In this document: positions 6,731-15,491 of the stretch, in pieces
Layout of the letters: the number at the start of each line of letters is the position of its first letter
How positions within the stretch are numbered: position 1 is the first letter of the stretch
DNA from: Streptomyces aquilus
GTDB lineage: Bacteria; Actinomycetota; Actinomycetes; Streptomycetales; Streptomycetaceae
Direction: 5' to 3'
DNA length: 64,000 bases
NCBI RefSeq assembly: GCF_003955715.1
Contig: NZ_CP034463.1
Span: forward strand, 434,001 to 498,000
Translations under genes and position numbers: made by a program
Notes under the pieces: generated by a model
The model's input: the letters and a program-made list of their open reading frames with translations, nothing else
What the model was told of the DNA's origin: nothing
Database searches by the model: none

Positions 6731-8731
6731 GTGGCGGATGCGGGACGGCGTCAGGAGACGCCCCTCTTACGTGATCGGGCGCGATACCTCTTCGACAGAA
6801 CGCTGGCACGCAGCACGGCAGCGCTGCTCGGCTGGCTGGCCCTGGGCTGTCTGACGCTGGTCGTGCCGGTCAGCGCGCTTCTGGTGTGGACGGACCCGCG
6901 GGCGCCGCGCTCCGTGCCGGGGCGTATCACCGCCGTATGGCGCATCAGTGCCGAGACGTTGCGGCTGAGCGGGGTGACGGGCTCTCCCCTCAGGATGCTG
7001 TTGGCCGCGTTACTCGGCCTCATCGCCCTGTTGTGTGTGTCCACTGTCGTGGGTGTCATCACCACCGGTCTGGGCGACCGGCTCACAGAGCTGCGCCGGG
7101 GCCGCTCCACTGTTCTGGAACAGGGTCATACGGTCGTGCTCGGCTGGTCCGAGCACATCTTCACGGTGGTGGCCGAGTTGTTCGCGGCCCGCTCCGGACG
7201 AGGCCGACACGTGGTCACCGTCCTCGCCGACCGTGACGCGGCCGACATGCACACCGAGCTCACGAAGGCGCTCGGCATCACATCCCCCGCCCGGCTCGTG
7301 TGCCGTACCGGCTCCCCGACCGACCCCGAGGCACTCGCACTGGTCGCTCCCGGCACGGCACGGTCGGTACTGCTGCTCCCCTGCGACGACGCCGACGCCG
7401 ACTCGCGGGTGATCCGCACTCTTCTGGCGCTGCGCGTCGTGATCGGCGCCCGGCCCGGGCCACCACTGGTGGCGACCGTGCGGCACGACCATCACCTGCG
7501 CGCCGCGCGACTCGCGGCGGGCCTGCGGAACACCGTCCTGGAAGCGGACCGCACGACGGCACGGCTGCTCGTGCAGTCGGCTCGTCAGCCAGGGCTCCCG
7601 GCCGCCCTGCGCGACCTGCTCGACTTCGCCGGAGCCGAGTTCCACACCCTCGACGTCGCCGGGCCGGTGGGGCGGTCGTACGCGGAACTGGCACCGTCCT
7701 TCGAGGACGCGTGTGTGATCGGAATTCTGCGGGCCGACGGCACCGCGCACCTCACGCCGCGGCCGGACACCCTGCTCCGTGCCGGTGACCGGTTGGTCGT
7801 AGTCGCCCACGACGACCATCCGGCGGCCGCCACCGACTGCCCCGGCCACATCGACGAGCGGGTGCCGACAGCCGAACACGAAGGGGCCGACGGACCGACC
7901 CACACGCTGATGCTGGGCTGGAACCGCAGGGCGCCGTTCATCGTGGACCTCCTGCGCCGCACCGCACGGCCGGGCTCCGTCCTCGATGTCGTCACCGATC
8001 CGGAGACGGATCCACCCGGGGCCGCCGCTCATCTGTCACACTCCGACGGCTCCGACCTCCTCCGCGTCAGTCACCGTAGCGGCGACCCCACTCGCTTCGC
8101 CACCCTGCGCGCCCTGGACCCTTCCCGCTACGACAGCGTCATCGTCCTGCGGGACGAGAACCCTGCCGCCCCCGGGCAGCCCGACGACAGGACCCTGCTG
8201 ACCCTGCTGATGCTCAAGGCACACGAAGAGGAGACAGGACGATGCGTCCGTGCAGTCGCCGAACTGCACGATCACCGCAGCCGGCTGCTGGCACCCCTCG
8301 GCGCCACGTCGGCGGTCGTCGTCCGCGGTGAACTGACCGCCCTGGTCATGACCCAGATCTCCCACAACCCCGCTCTCGCGGCCGTGTTCGAGGAGATCTT
8401 CACCGTTCGCGGCGGAGCGCTGGCCCTGCGCCCCGCCCACGCCTACGTACGCCCCGATGCGGAGGCATCCTTCGCCACCGTCGCGGCGGCGGCGCTCGCA
8501 CGGGGCGAGGCCGCGATCGGATACCGCGCCCGCGATCCCCGCGCCGACCCCGTGGCACACCGGATCCGTCTGTGCCCCCGCCAGTCCGAACGGCGCGTCT
8601 GGAGGTGCGAGGACGAACTTCTGGTGCTGACCGCGGGACACGACATCCCCTCTGCCGACGAGGCCGAGCCGCCCTCTTTTCCTCTTCCTCGGCGCGACGG
8701 CGACTCCGCGGCGGAGGTTCCGCGTGCATGA
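6731..8731 (+). CDS. CASTOR/POLLUX-related ion channel protein with RCK-like domains
   Basis: The protein has 666 residues. Two hydrophobic segments (about 29-52 and 88-113) are followed by VVLGWSEHIFTVVAELF at about 134-150, the nucleotide-binding strand of an RCK/TrkA-N-like domain, and a second such unit (TLMLGWNRRAPFIVDLLRR) near residue 395. This matches actinobacterial homologues of plant CASTOR/POLLUX channels. No canonical TVGYG selectivity filter is visible, as in that family. It probably regulates cation flux across the cytoplasmic membrane, with the RCK domains sensing a ligand in the cytosol. The GTG start at 6731 has AGGAG five bases upstream. It appears monocistronic. Confidence 0.8.
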   Translation: MADAGRRQETPLLRDRARYLFDRTLARSTAALLGWLALGCLTLVVPVSALLVWTDPRAPRSVPGRITAVWRISAETLRLSGVTGSPLRMLLAALLGLIALLCVSTVVGVITTGLGDRLTELRRGRSTVLEQGHTVVLGWSEHIFTVVAELFAARSGRGRHVVTVLADRDAADMHTELTKALGITSPARLVCRTGSPTDPEALALVAPGTARSVLLLPCDDADADSRVIRTLLALRVVIGARPGPPLVATVRHDHHLRAARLAAGLRNTVLEADRTTARLLVQSARQPGLPAALRDLLDFAGAEFHTLDVAGPVGRSYAELAPSFEDACVIGILRADGTAHLTPRPDTLLRAGDRLVVVAHDDHPAAATDCPGHIDERVPTAEHEGADGPTHTLMLGWNRRAPFIVDLLRRTARPGSVLDVVTDPETDPPGAAAHLSHSDGSDLLRVSHRSGDPTRFATLRALDPSRYDSVIVLRDENPAAPGQPDDRTLLTLLMLKAHEEETGRCVRAVAELHDHRSRLLAPLGATSAVVVRGELTALVMTQISHNPALAAVFEEIFTVRGGALALRPAHAYVRPDAEASFATVAAAALARGEAAIGYRARDPRADPVAHRIRLCPRQSERRVWRCEDELLVLTAGHDIPSADEAEPPSFPLPRRDGDSAAEVPRA

Positions 8732-8751
8732 CCGGTCGACGGTTCCGCCGC

Positions 8752-9009
8752 TCAGTCCCCTTCGTCGTCCTCGAAAACGAAGTACACGCTCAGCACACAG
8801 GAGAACTCCTCCCCGGCGGGGGCGTTCTCCCAAGCCGTGTCGAGGACACGGACATCGTGCGCCCTGATCCATTCGGCGGCTTCGGCGAAGGGATCGGCCA
8901 TCCGCGAGCCGAAGAACATCTTCCGTGCCACGGGGTGCACTTGGGAATCGGCGTCGGAATCGTCGAAGCGGTCGGGCACCATCAGATGAAGATCGGGTTC
9001 ACTTCTCAC
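8752..9009 (-). CDS. Small acidic hypothetical protein
   Basis: This 85-residue protein starts at a GTG (9009). It contains MFFGSRMADPFAEAAEWIRA and VYFVFEDDEGD, has good codon bias, and is strongly acidic at its C-terminus. I do not recognise a family. It is convergent with the channel gene, whose stop is 20 bases away. A mixed alpha/beta fold ending in a beta hairpin (FSCVLSVYFVFE) is plausible from the sequence pattern. Confidence 0.55.
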   Translation of the reverse strand: MRSEPDLHLMVPDRFDDSDADSQVHPVARKMFFGSRMADPFAEAAEWIRAHDVRVLDTAWENAPAGEEFSCVLSVYFVFEDDEGD

Positions 9010-9167
9010 ACGGACACCTTCCGGCAGTCAGCCGCCTCTTCGCGGCGCTCACGGAGGGAGACCCTCATGGTGGTCCGCCAGGTTGCTCGTCGCGCCCCTG
9101 CTCGCAGTCCGATGCCGACGGTGCGTTCGTGCGCACCCGACTTGATCGGGCACAGGATGTCGGGTCG

Positions 9168-9185
9168 GGCAGGGTGAGCCCTGCC
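9168..9185. promoter_or_regulatory. Inverted repeat upstream of AraC-type gene
   Basis: GGCAGGG (9168-9174) and CCCTGCC (9179-9185) are separated by TGAG, 35 bases before the GTG of the AraC regulator. It could be an operator or a hairpin in the leader. No partner copy was seen elsewhere. Confidence 0.35.
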
Positions 9186-9220
9186 TAGCGTGGTGGTCGT
9201 CAAGAGGAAGGAAGACGGGC

Positions 9221-10087
9221 GTGCTGGAGCGACTCAACCAGGCGATGGAACACATCGAGTGCCGTCTCGACCAGGACATCGAGGTGGCCGAACTCGCCCG
9301 CGTCGCGGCCACCTCGGAGTACCACCTGCGTCGGATGTTCTCGGCACTCGCGGGCATGCCGCTGTCGGAATACATCCGGCGCCGTCGGCTGACCCTCGCG
9401 GGAGCCGATGTGCTCGCGAGTCGGACAACGCTGCTGGAGATCGCGGTGCGCTACGGCTACGGCTCCGGCGAAGCGTTCGCTCGGGCGTTCCGGGCCATGC
9501 ACGGCGTCGGCCCGAACGAGGCCCGACGTACGGGCGCAGCGCTCAGCTCCCAGCCCCGGATGGCCTTCCGTCTCGTCGTCGAAGGAAGTAGCAGCATGCG
9601 ATATCGCGTTGTGGACAAGGCGGACTTCAGCGTCGTGGGGCTCAAGAAGCGTGTACCGCTGGTACATGCGGGGCCGAACCAGGCGATCATCGACTTCGTA
9701 CGCGGCATCGACCCGCAGATTGTGGAGCGTCTGCAGCGGTTGTCGGACCAGGAGCCGGAAGGGATCGTCGCGGTCTGCGACGATCTTGACCCCAGCCGCG
9801 CCGAGGGCACCGAGCTCGACTACTACCACGCGGTGATCACCTCCGCGGCTGCCCCTGAGGGCACCACCGCCTTGACCGTGCCGGCCGGCACCTGGGCGGT
9901 CTTCGCCACCTCGGGGCCGGCGCCGCAGGCCATTCAGGAGCTGTGGCGGGACGTCTTCACCGAGTGGTTCCCGTCGAACCCGTACCGCAGTCGCACCGGA
10001 CCCGAGATCCTGCGCACCCGCCTGTCGCCCCGGACAGGCGAGGCCGACGCCGAACTGTGGCTCCCGGTGGAACCGGAACTCGGCTGA
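9221..10087 (+). CDS. AraC family regulator with GyrI-like effector domain
   Basis: The protein has 288 residues. Residues 1-105 form the double AraC HTH: MEHIECRLDQDIEVAELARV, SEYHLRRMFSALAGMPLSEYIRRRR is split by the first recognition helix, and IAVRYGYGSGEAFARAFRAM is the second HTH with its signature. Residues 127-288 (MRYRVVDKADFSVVGLKKRV onward, ending DAELWLPVEPELG) form a GyrI/Rob-like small-molecule-binding domain. HTH-first, GyrI-last is the usual order for SoxS/Rob-type sensors of drugs or lipophilic compounds. No adjacent target is obvious, so it may act at a distance. The start is a GTG preceded by a purine-rich AAGAGGAAGGAAG. Confidence 0.87.
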   Translation: MLERLNQAMEHIECRLDQDIEVAELARVAATSEYHLRRMFSALAGMPLSEYIRRRRLTLAGADVLASRTTLLEIAVRYGYGSGEAFARAFRAMHGVGPNEARRTGAALSSQPRMAFRLVVEGSSSMRYRVVDKADFSVVGLKKRVPLVHAGPNQAIIDFVRGIDPQIVERLQRLSDQEPEGIVAVCDDLDPSRAEGTELDYYHAVITSAAAPEGTTALTVPAGTWAVFATSGPAPQAIQELWRDVFTEWFPSNPYRSRTGPEILRTRLSPRTGEADAELWLPVEPELG

Positions 10088-10533
10088 CACAGGGCCCGGC
10101 CGGGGGCGGGCGAGAGCCGGCCTTCCGGTCGGCCGTGCGGTCTCTCCGTCAGGAAGCCAGGAACGGCCCCACGGCGCGTTCCGCATCGCCGTCGCCCGGC
10201 GGCCCCAGGGCGTTCGTCCGCCCCCCCGATGCGGACGAGTGCGCAAGCAGGCGGACCGGTACGGCGACCCAGCGACCCCCGCTACCGCGACCAACTGAGC
10301 GGCTCCCAGGGCCGGGGCCACTGCCCCTGCCGTTGCACCGCGGCCTGTCACCGCGCGTTCACCGGAACGGGGCCCAGTCCGGTGCCCCCCCGACACGGCA
10401 CACCGGCTGATGTCCACCGGCCGGCACCGGCCCCTGGAGGTGCCCGGTTCAGGCGCACGGTACGTGCCCCGGGCCCGCCGGCCTGTCCGTGCCGGACGGT
10501 ACGGTCGCTCATGATCGACGAAGGGGAGAGCAG
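10088..10533. other. Intergenic, no gene recognised
   Basis: This 446-base gap contains several short hairpin-prone GGCC/CCGG runs just after the AraC stop (about 10098-10140) that may end its transcript. No reading frame with coding character was found. The AAGGGGAGAG ribosome site of the next gene lies at 10521-10530. Confidence 0.5.
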
Positions 10534-11172
10534 ATGACCATCCAGAGGCCGGGCCTGCCGGAGGACCTTCCGGACCCCGAGGTGCTGTGGGCGCGATGGG
10601 CGCTCGTGGCCGTCGTGGCGGCGACCAGCGAGGCCGAGCGTGCGCGCCACCGGACCGGTACGTGGATCGACGACGAGGGACTGCACCTCGACGACAGCGG
10701 CTGCACCTGGTGGACGTTCTCCCGCTTGGGCGGTGGCCGGTACGTGCTCTACGGCGAGGACGAATCCAGCGCATGCAAGTGGCACGAGCCGCCGGTCGAC
10801 ATGCTGGCGGGCGGCCCTGACTGGCTTCCCCACGAAGAGCTGCGCGACCGCCTCGCGGGCAACGAGCTGGGCTGCGTCTACTGGTACGACAACGGCGCCT
10901 GGGCCCGCGCCCCCTACCCCGAGGGCCTCAAGGACGACGGTCTGGACTGCGGGATGAGCCGGTTCGTGGAGCGCGACGAGGCCCACAGGCTGCTGGACGA
11001 GTACGTCGGCTACGGCAGGCCCGCCCGCGCACTCCTCATGGAGCACGCCGAGGCCCGTCGGCTGACACCGGAACTGCTCGGAGAACACGTCTCCTCACCG
11101 GAGGGAGGCCCCCCGGACCTACCGGCGATGACCAGGGCACTGCGACCTGCGGGGCTGGATGCCTCGCTCTAG
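10534..11172 (+). CDS. Conserved-looking hypothetical protein
   Basis: This 212-residue soluble protein is rich in Trp, Glu and Asp (CTWWTFSRLGGGRYVLYGED, LGCVYWYDNGAWARAPYPEG, VERDEAHRLLDEYV). Codon bias is strong and the AAGGGGAG site is well placed, so it is a real gene. It has no signal peptide or membrane segment. I do not recognise a domain; the first half looks beta-rich and the last third helical. Its stop codon sits exactly where an IS481-type transposase relic ends on the other strand, the two sharing a CTAG. Confidence 0.7.
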   Translation: MTIQRPGLPEDLPDPEVLWARWALVAVVAATSEAERARHRTGTWIDDEGLHLDDSGCTWWTFSRLGGGRYVLYGEDESSACKWHEPPVDMLAGGPDWLPHEELRDRLAGNELGCVYWYDNGAWARAPYPEGLKDDGLDCGMSRFVERDEAHRLLDEYVGYGRPARALLMEHAEARRLTPELLGEHVSSPEGGPPDLPAMTRALRPAGLDASL

Positions 11173-11330
11173 CTGTATTGACCTGAAGCGTTGTTGACAC
11201 GGCTGATCGGTGGGTGACCGCCGAGTGCGGTGTGGCAGCGGTGGTGGTTGTAGGTGTGCAGGAAGTCTGCCAGGGCTTGGGTCCGTTCTTGGTTGGTGGT
11301 GTAGGGCCGCAGGTAGGCCCACCCGTCCTC
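11169..11330 (-). mobile_element. IS481-type transposase C-terminal remnant
   Basis: The minus strand encodes WAYLRPYTTNQERTQALADF, then LHTYNHHRCHTALGGHPPIS and RVNNASGQYS followed by a stop. This is the C-terminal end of an IS481-family DDE transposase, including the YNHHRCHTALGG motif. Everything upstream (the HTH and most of the catalytic core) is absent, and the terminal repeats could not be found. It is a transposase relic of about 50 codons. Confidence 0.8.
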
Positions 11331-11487
11331 AGAAGCTGCTGTCAGCGGGCCTGTGCGCCACCTGCCGGAACCTCTCCGCGCCGGGGCGACTCGGACACCG
11401 CGATCGGGGAACTGGGAGAGGAGCCCATGACACACGAGAGGCGCCGGAGGTGAGCGGCCCGGCCCTCGCGGCGCAGGAGAGGCGACG

Positions 11488-12105
11488 ATGGCGCGCGAAC
11501 ACGACCTGCAACAGGCTGCCCCGGACCCTGCACGAACAACTCCCGGCGACGGTGACACACGGCGTCGGCCGCTGCGAGAGCGGCACGTCGAGGAGACGGT
11601 CGAGGTCAGCGTGCCGGTGCGTACGGCGTACGACCAGTGGACGCAGTTCAGGACGTTCCCCCGGTTCGCGACCGTGGTGCGCGGGGTCGAACAGCTCAGG
11701 CCGACCGTGACCGTCTGGACCCTCGGCTACGGCCCGCTGCGCCACCGCTTCGCCGTGGAGATCGTCGAGCAGGATCCCGATGCCTACCTGGCGTGGCGCG
11801 GTCTGGAGCAGCACCCCTCGCACCAGGGCGAAGTGGAGTTCCGGCCGACGCAAGAGGGCGGCACGGCCGTCACCGTCCGGATACTGCTGCGGCCACGGGC
11901 GGCCACGAAGGCGCTCCTCGGCTCACCGCGCGCCACGCGGCTGATCGCCCGGCTCCTGCACCGCGAACTGCGGAACTTCAAGGGGTTCATCGAGGGCCTG
12001 GGGCAAGCCGGCGGAGCCTGGCGGAGCACCATCCGCAACGGCCGGGTGCAGCACGACCACCCCGAACCGCCCCGTAGCCGCGTGGCTCACTGGCCCGTCG
12101 GCTGA
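11488..12105 (+). CDS. SRPBCC family (polyketide cyclase/dehydrase-like) protein
   Basis: The protein has 205 residues. After a 25-residue charged leader, RHVEETVEVSVPVRTAYDQW, TQFRTFPRFATVVRGVEQL and a final long helix (LIARLLHRELRNFKGFIEGL) give the START/SRPBCC helix-grip fold with a hydrophobic cavity. Such proteins bind lipids, or act as aromatase/cyclases or stress proteins; no catalytic residue can be assigned. It is followed after 38 bases by the FdhF-like oxidoreductase, so the two may be cotranscribed. Confidence 0.8.
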   Translation: MAREHDLQQAAPDPARTTPGDGDTRRRPLRERHVEETVEVSVPVRTAYDQWTQFRTFPRFATVVRGVEQLRPTVTVWTLGYGPLRHRFAVEIVEQDPDAYLAWRGLEQHPSHQGEVEFRPTQEGGTAVTVRILLRPRAATKALLGSPRATRLIARLLHRELRNFKGFIEGLGQAGGAWRSTIRNGRVQHDHPEPPRSRVAHWPVG

Positions 12106-12143
12106 CCCGCGCACCGGAACCCGGCAAGAGAAAGGCGAACCCC

Positions 12144-14426
12144 ATGCAGAACCCGCCCGCTGAGGAGACGGAGACCACCCTTTCCGTGACGCCACCGAAG
12201 AAGTGGGCGGCCGGAGTCCCGGCGGTCGTGCACGCGCTGGAGTACTCCCTGGAACAGACCTCCCCGCGCAAGGCGGGCGTGGACCTGCTGGCCATGAACC
12301 AGGTCGGCGGCATCGACTGTCCCGGTTGTGCCTGGGCGGATCCGGCTCCCGGGCACCGTCATCGCAACGAGTACTGCGAGAACGGTGCCAAACACATCAA
12401 CGACGAGGCGACCAGGCGCCGTATCACCGCCGACTTCTTCCGGCAGCACAGCGTCTCCGATCTCGCCGGCCGCTCCGACATGTGGCTCAACCAGCAGGGG
12501 CGGCTCACCGAGCCGATGATCAAGCGTCCCGACTCCGACCACTACGAGCCGATCAGCTGGGACGATGCCCTGGGCGTGCTCGCTGAGGAACTCACCACGC
12601 TCGACTCCCCCGACGAGGCCGTCTTCTACACCTCGGGGCGCGCCAGCAACGAGGCCGCCTTCGTCCTGCAGCTCTTCGCCCGCGCCTTCGGCACCAACAA
12701 CCTGCCCGACTGCAGCAACATGTGCCACGAGTCCAGCGGATTCGCCCTCAATGAGACGCTGGGCACCGGCAAGGGCACTGTCGGTCTGGACGACCTCCAC
12801 CACGCGGACCTGATCTTCCTGGTCGGACAGAACCCCGGAAGCAACCATCCCCGCCAGCTCACCGCACTGGAGACGGCCAAGCGCAACGGGTGCCGGATCG
12901 TCGCGGTCAATCCGCTGCCGGAGGCGGGGCTGCGGCGCTTCAAGAACCCGCAGACGGCCCGGGGAGTCGTCGGCCGCGGCACCCAGATCGCCGACCGCTT
13001 CCTGCACATCAAGCCCGGCGGGGACCTGGCCCTGTTCCAGGCCCTCAACCGCCTGCTGCTGGAGGCCGAGGCCGCTCGGCCGGGAACCGTCCTGGACCAC
13101 GACTTCATCGACGCCCACACCTCCGGCTTCGAGGAGTTCGCCCGACACGCACGCACCGTCGACTGGGACGACGTACGCGCCGCGACCGGACTGACCCGCC
13201 AGGAGATCGAGCAGGTCCGCGACGAGGTCCTGCGCAGCGAACGCGTCATCGTCTGCTGGGCGATGGGCATCACCCAGCACAAGCACGGGGTGCCCACCAT
13301 CCGGGAGATCGTCAACTTCCTGATGCTGCGCGGCAACCTCGGGCGGGCCGGCACCGGCGCCTGCCCGGTGCGCGGACACAGCAACGTCCAGGGCGACCGC
13401 ACCATGGGCATCTGGGAGCAGATGCCCGACTCCTTCCTCGACGCGCTCCAGAAGGAGTTCGGCTTCGACCCGCCGCGTCCCCACGGACTGGACTCGGTGA
13501 ACTCGATCAAAGCGATGCGCGAGGGCCGTGTGAAGGTGTTCCTCGCGCTGGCCGGGAACTTCGTACGGGCCGCCCCCGACAGCGCGGTCACCGAGGAGGC
13601 AATGCGTACATGCCGGCTGACCGCTCACATCTCCACCAAGCTGAACCGGTCGCACACCGTCTGCGGTGCCACGGCACTGATCCTGCCGACCCTCGGCCGT
13701 ACCGAACGTGACCTGCAGGCCTCGGGCGAACAGTTCGTCACGGTGGAGAACTCCATGAGCCAGGTGCACACCTCCCAAGGGCGCCTGGAACCGGCCTCCC
13801 CTGTCCTGCTCAGCGAGATCGCGATCCTGTGCCGGCTGGCCCGGCGCACACTCGACGGCCGGGCGGACATCCCCTGGGACGACTTCGAAGGGGACTACGA
13901 CACGATCCGCGACCGCATCTCCCGCATCGTCCCGGGGTTCCACGACTTCAACGCGCGCGTCACCCGCCCGGGCGGCTTCCAACTGCCCAACGCCGTGAAC
14001 GAAGGCGTGTTCCGCACCGCGGTCGGCAAAGCCCTGTTCACCTGCAACGAACCGGTGGTGCCGCGCGCGCCCGCGGGCCATCTGCTGCTGCAGACCCTGC
14101 GCTCGCACGACCAGTGGAACACCGTCCCCTACACGCAGAACGACCGCTACCGCGGCATCCACGGAAGCCGCCATGTCGTACTCGTCAACCCCGCCGACCT
14201 CCGCGAGCTCGGTCTCGCCGCAGGTGACCAGGTCGACCTGGTCAGCGTCTGGGAGGACGGCACCGAGCGGCGCGCCGAGAAGTTCGAAGTGGTCCCCTAT
14301 CCGACGGCCCCAGGATCGGCCGCCGCCTACTACCCCGAGACGAACGTCCTGGTGCCGCTGGACAGCGTCGCCGACATCAGCAACCAGCCCACCTCCAAGG
14401 GCATCGTCGTGCGCCTCGAAAGCTGA
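12144..14426 (+). CDS. FdhF/YdeP family molybdopterin oxidoreductase
   Basis: The 760-residue protein has the layout of the FdhF/YdeP subfamily: GGIDCPGCAWADP at about 55-67 and NEYCENGAKH near 80 in place of a ferredoxin-type 4Fe-4S domain, then molybdopterin-binding stretches such as FYTSGRASNEAAFVLQLFAR, CSNMCHESSGFALNETLGTG and IFLVGQNPGSNHPRQL, and a C-terminal molydop-binding domain (LLLQTLRSHDQWNTVPYTQN). YdeP in E. coli is linked to acid resistance; the substrate is unknown and formate is not established. It is cytoplasmic, without a Tat signal. Length is normal for the family and no truncation is visible. Confidence 0.88.
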   Translation: MQNPPAEETETTLSVTPPKKWAAGVPAVVHALEYSLEQTSPRKAGVDLLAMNQVGGIDCPGCAWADPAPGHRHRNEYCENGAKHINDEATRRRITADFFRQHSVSDLAGRSDMWLNQQGRLTEPMIKRPDSDHYEPISWDDALGVLAEELTTLDSPDEAVFYTSGRASNEAAFVLQLFARAFGTNNLPDCSNMCHESSGFALNETLGTGKGTVGLDDLHHADLIFLVGQNPGSNHPRQLTALETAKRNGCRIVAVNPLPEAGLRRFKNPQTARGVVGRGTQIADRFLHIKPGGDLALFQALNRLLLEAEAARPGTVLDHDFIDAHTSGFEEFARHARTVDWDDVRAATGLTRQEIEQVRDEVLRSERVIVCWAMGITQHKHGVPTIREIVNFLMLRGNLGRAGTGACPVRGHSNVQGDRTMGIWEQMPDSFLDALQKEFGFDPPRPHGLDSVNSIKAMREGRVKVFLALAGNFVRAAPDSAVTEEAMRTCRLTAHISTKLNRSHTVCGATALILPTLGRTERDLQASGEQFVTVENSMSQVHTSQGRLEPASPVLLSEIAILCRLARRTLDGRADIPWDDFEGDYDTIRDRISRIVPGFHDFNARVTRPGGFQLPNAVNEGVFRTAVGKALFTCNEPVVPRAPAGHLLLQTLRSHDQWNTVPYTQNDRYRGIHGSRHVVLVNPADLRELGLAAGDQVDLVSVWEDGTERRAEKFEVVPYPTAPGSAAAYYPETNVLVPLDSVADISNQPTSKGIVVRLES

Positions 14427-14474
14427 TCCGGTTCCACAGCCGCCGGTTGGCGGGGATGCCGCCCGCGTGCCGTG

Positions 14475-15035
14475 TCACGCGTCCGGAGCGCCGGGCGCCG
14501 CCTGGGTACTGGCAGCGCCCTGAGCACGGTAGTGCCGCAGAAGGCGAAGAAAACGCCGATAATCCGCAACTCCGCCCAGGACGTACAAGAGGTTGCGCGA
14601 TATCGGGAGGACAAGGGCGAGCATCGGAGCGTACGCGACCCACGCGAACCCGGCCCCCAATGCCACTGCGCAGAAGAGGGCCACTCCCGGAGCCGTTTCC
14701 GTCGGGGACCCGGTCAGCCACAGCAGGGACGCAAGCTCGGCGAGAAACAACAGCGAGATGATCGCGACGGCGGACAGGACGTACAACACCATGGCCAGAC
14801 CTGCCCGTGCCCCCACATTCGTCGCCCGCACCTGCCGTGCGACGTCTTCCACCTGCTGCGCAGAAGGATCACCGCCTTCGCGGAACATCGCACGGATCAG
14901 GGTGATGGGGCCTGTGAGGGATTCGTACAACTCCCGCACCCGTTGACGGCGGTTGTTGATCTCGACCACGGCCACCAGCAGGATCACCGGTGCCACCGCG
15001 GCGACGGTGGCGGCGTAGCTTTCTGTCATCTTCAC
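14475..15035 (-). CDS. Membrane protein of unknown function
   Basis: The protein has 186 residues. Hydrophobic segments at about 9-27 (TVAAVAPVILLVAVVEI), 80-107 (LAMVLYVLSAVAIISLLFLA) and 115-145 (ALFCAVALGAGFAWVAYAPM, longer than one span) suggest three or four membrane helices, with a cytosolic charged loop between the first two (NNRRQRVRELYESLTGP). I do not recognise the family. The start is a GTG at 15035, or the ATG two codons later. It is convergent with the FdhF-like gene, whose stop is 48 bases away. Confidence 0.65.
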   Translation of the reverse strand: MKMTESYAATVAAVAPVILLVAVVEINNRRQRVRELYESLTGPITLIRAMFREGGDPSAQQVEDVARQVRATNVGARAGLAMVLYVLSAVAIISLLFLAELASLLWLTGSPTETAPGVALFCAVALGAGFAWVAYAPMLALVLPISRNLLYVLGGVADYRRFLRLLRHYRAQGAASTQAAPGAPDA

Positions 15036-15137
15036 CGCGACAGTGTGCCCTCACCTCACCCGTTCGTGTCACAGGAACATCACCGTGCCTCCCTGCCGAC
15101 TCCGCGCGCCGCATGATGCTCTCTCAGATCACGCACC

Positions 15138-15371
15138 ATGGTGGGGGACCACACGCGCACACGTACGGTTGCGGCCGCGCTCGCTGCCGCAGCGCTGCTC
15201 ACCCTCGCGGCCTGCGAGGGCAGCGACGGCACCGGCTCCAGCTCGTCGCACAGCAGCGTCCAGGGCACCGATGGCTCCGCGGATGACCGTTCCGCCCAAG
15301 ACGCGACCCCGTCCGCGCCCGTCGTCGAGGACGAGGCCGACGCGGAGACCGCGACGCTGCCTGATCGCTGA
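15138..15371 (+). CDS. Small predicted lipoprotein
   Basis: The protein has 77 residues. TVAAALAAAALLTLAAC is a lipoprotein signal with an LAAC lipobox, so Cys27 would be acylated. The remainder is a low-complexity Ser/Asp/Glu tail without a domain. Its role is unknown; small Streptomyces lipoproteins like this are often poorly conserved. The Shine-Dalgarno sequence is weak, and a GTG one codon after the ATG is an alternative start. Confidence 0.55.
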   Translation: MVGDHTRTRTVAAALAAAALLTLAACEGSDGTGSSSSHSSVQGTDGSADDRSAQDATPSAPVVEDEADAETATLPDR

Positions 15372-15491
15372 CACTCCCCCACCGACTGGCCGTCTCCCAC
15401 GGCCCGTAGCGTTCCGGCAGCTCACGTCACGAGATCATGAGTGAGCTGCCCCGCTCCTCGACATACCCGTATGCGCTCGGCCGGGCCGACG

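Noticed and set aside
12087..14174. 695-codon open frame on the minus strand
   Set aside because: It is the antisense shadow of the FdhF-like gene, with low-complexity Val/Gly/Asp/Arg content and no motif.
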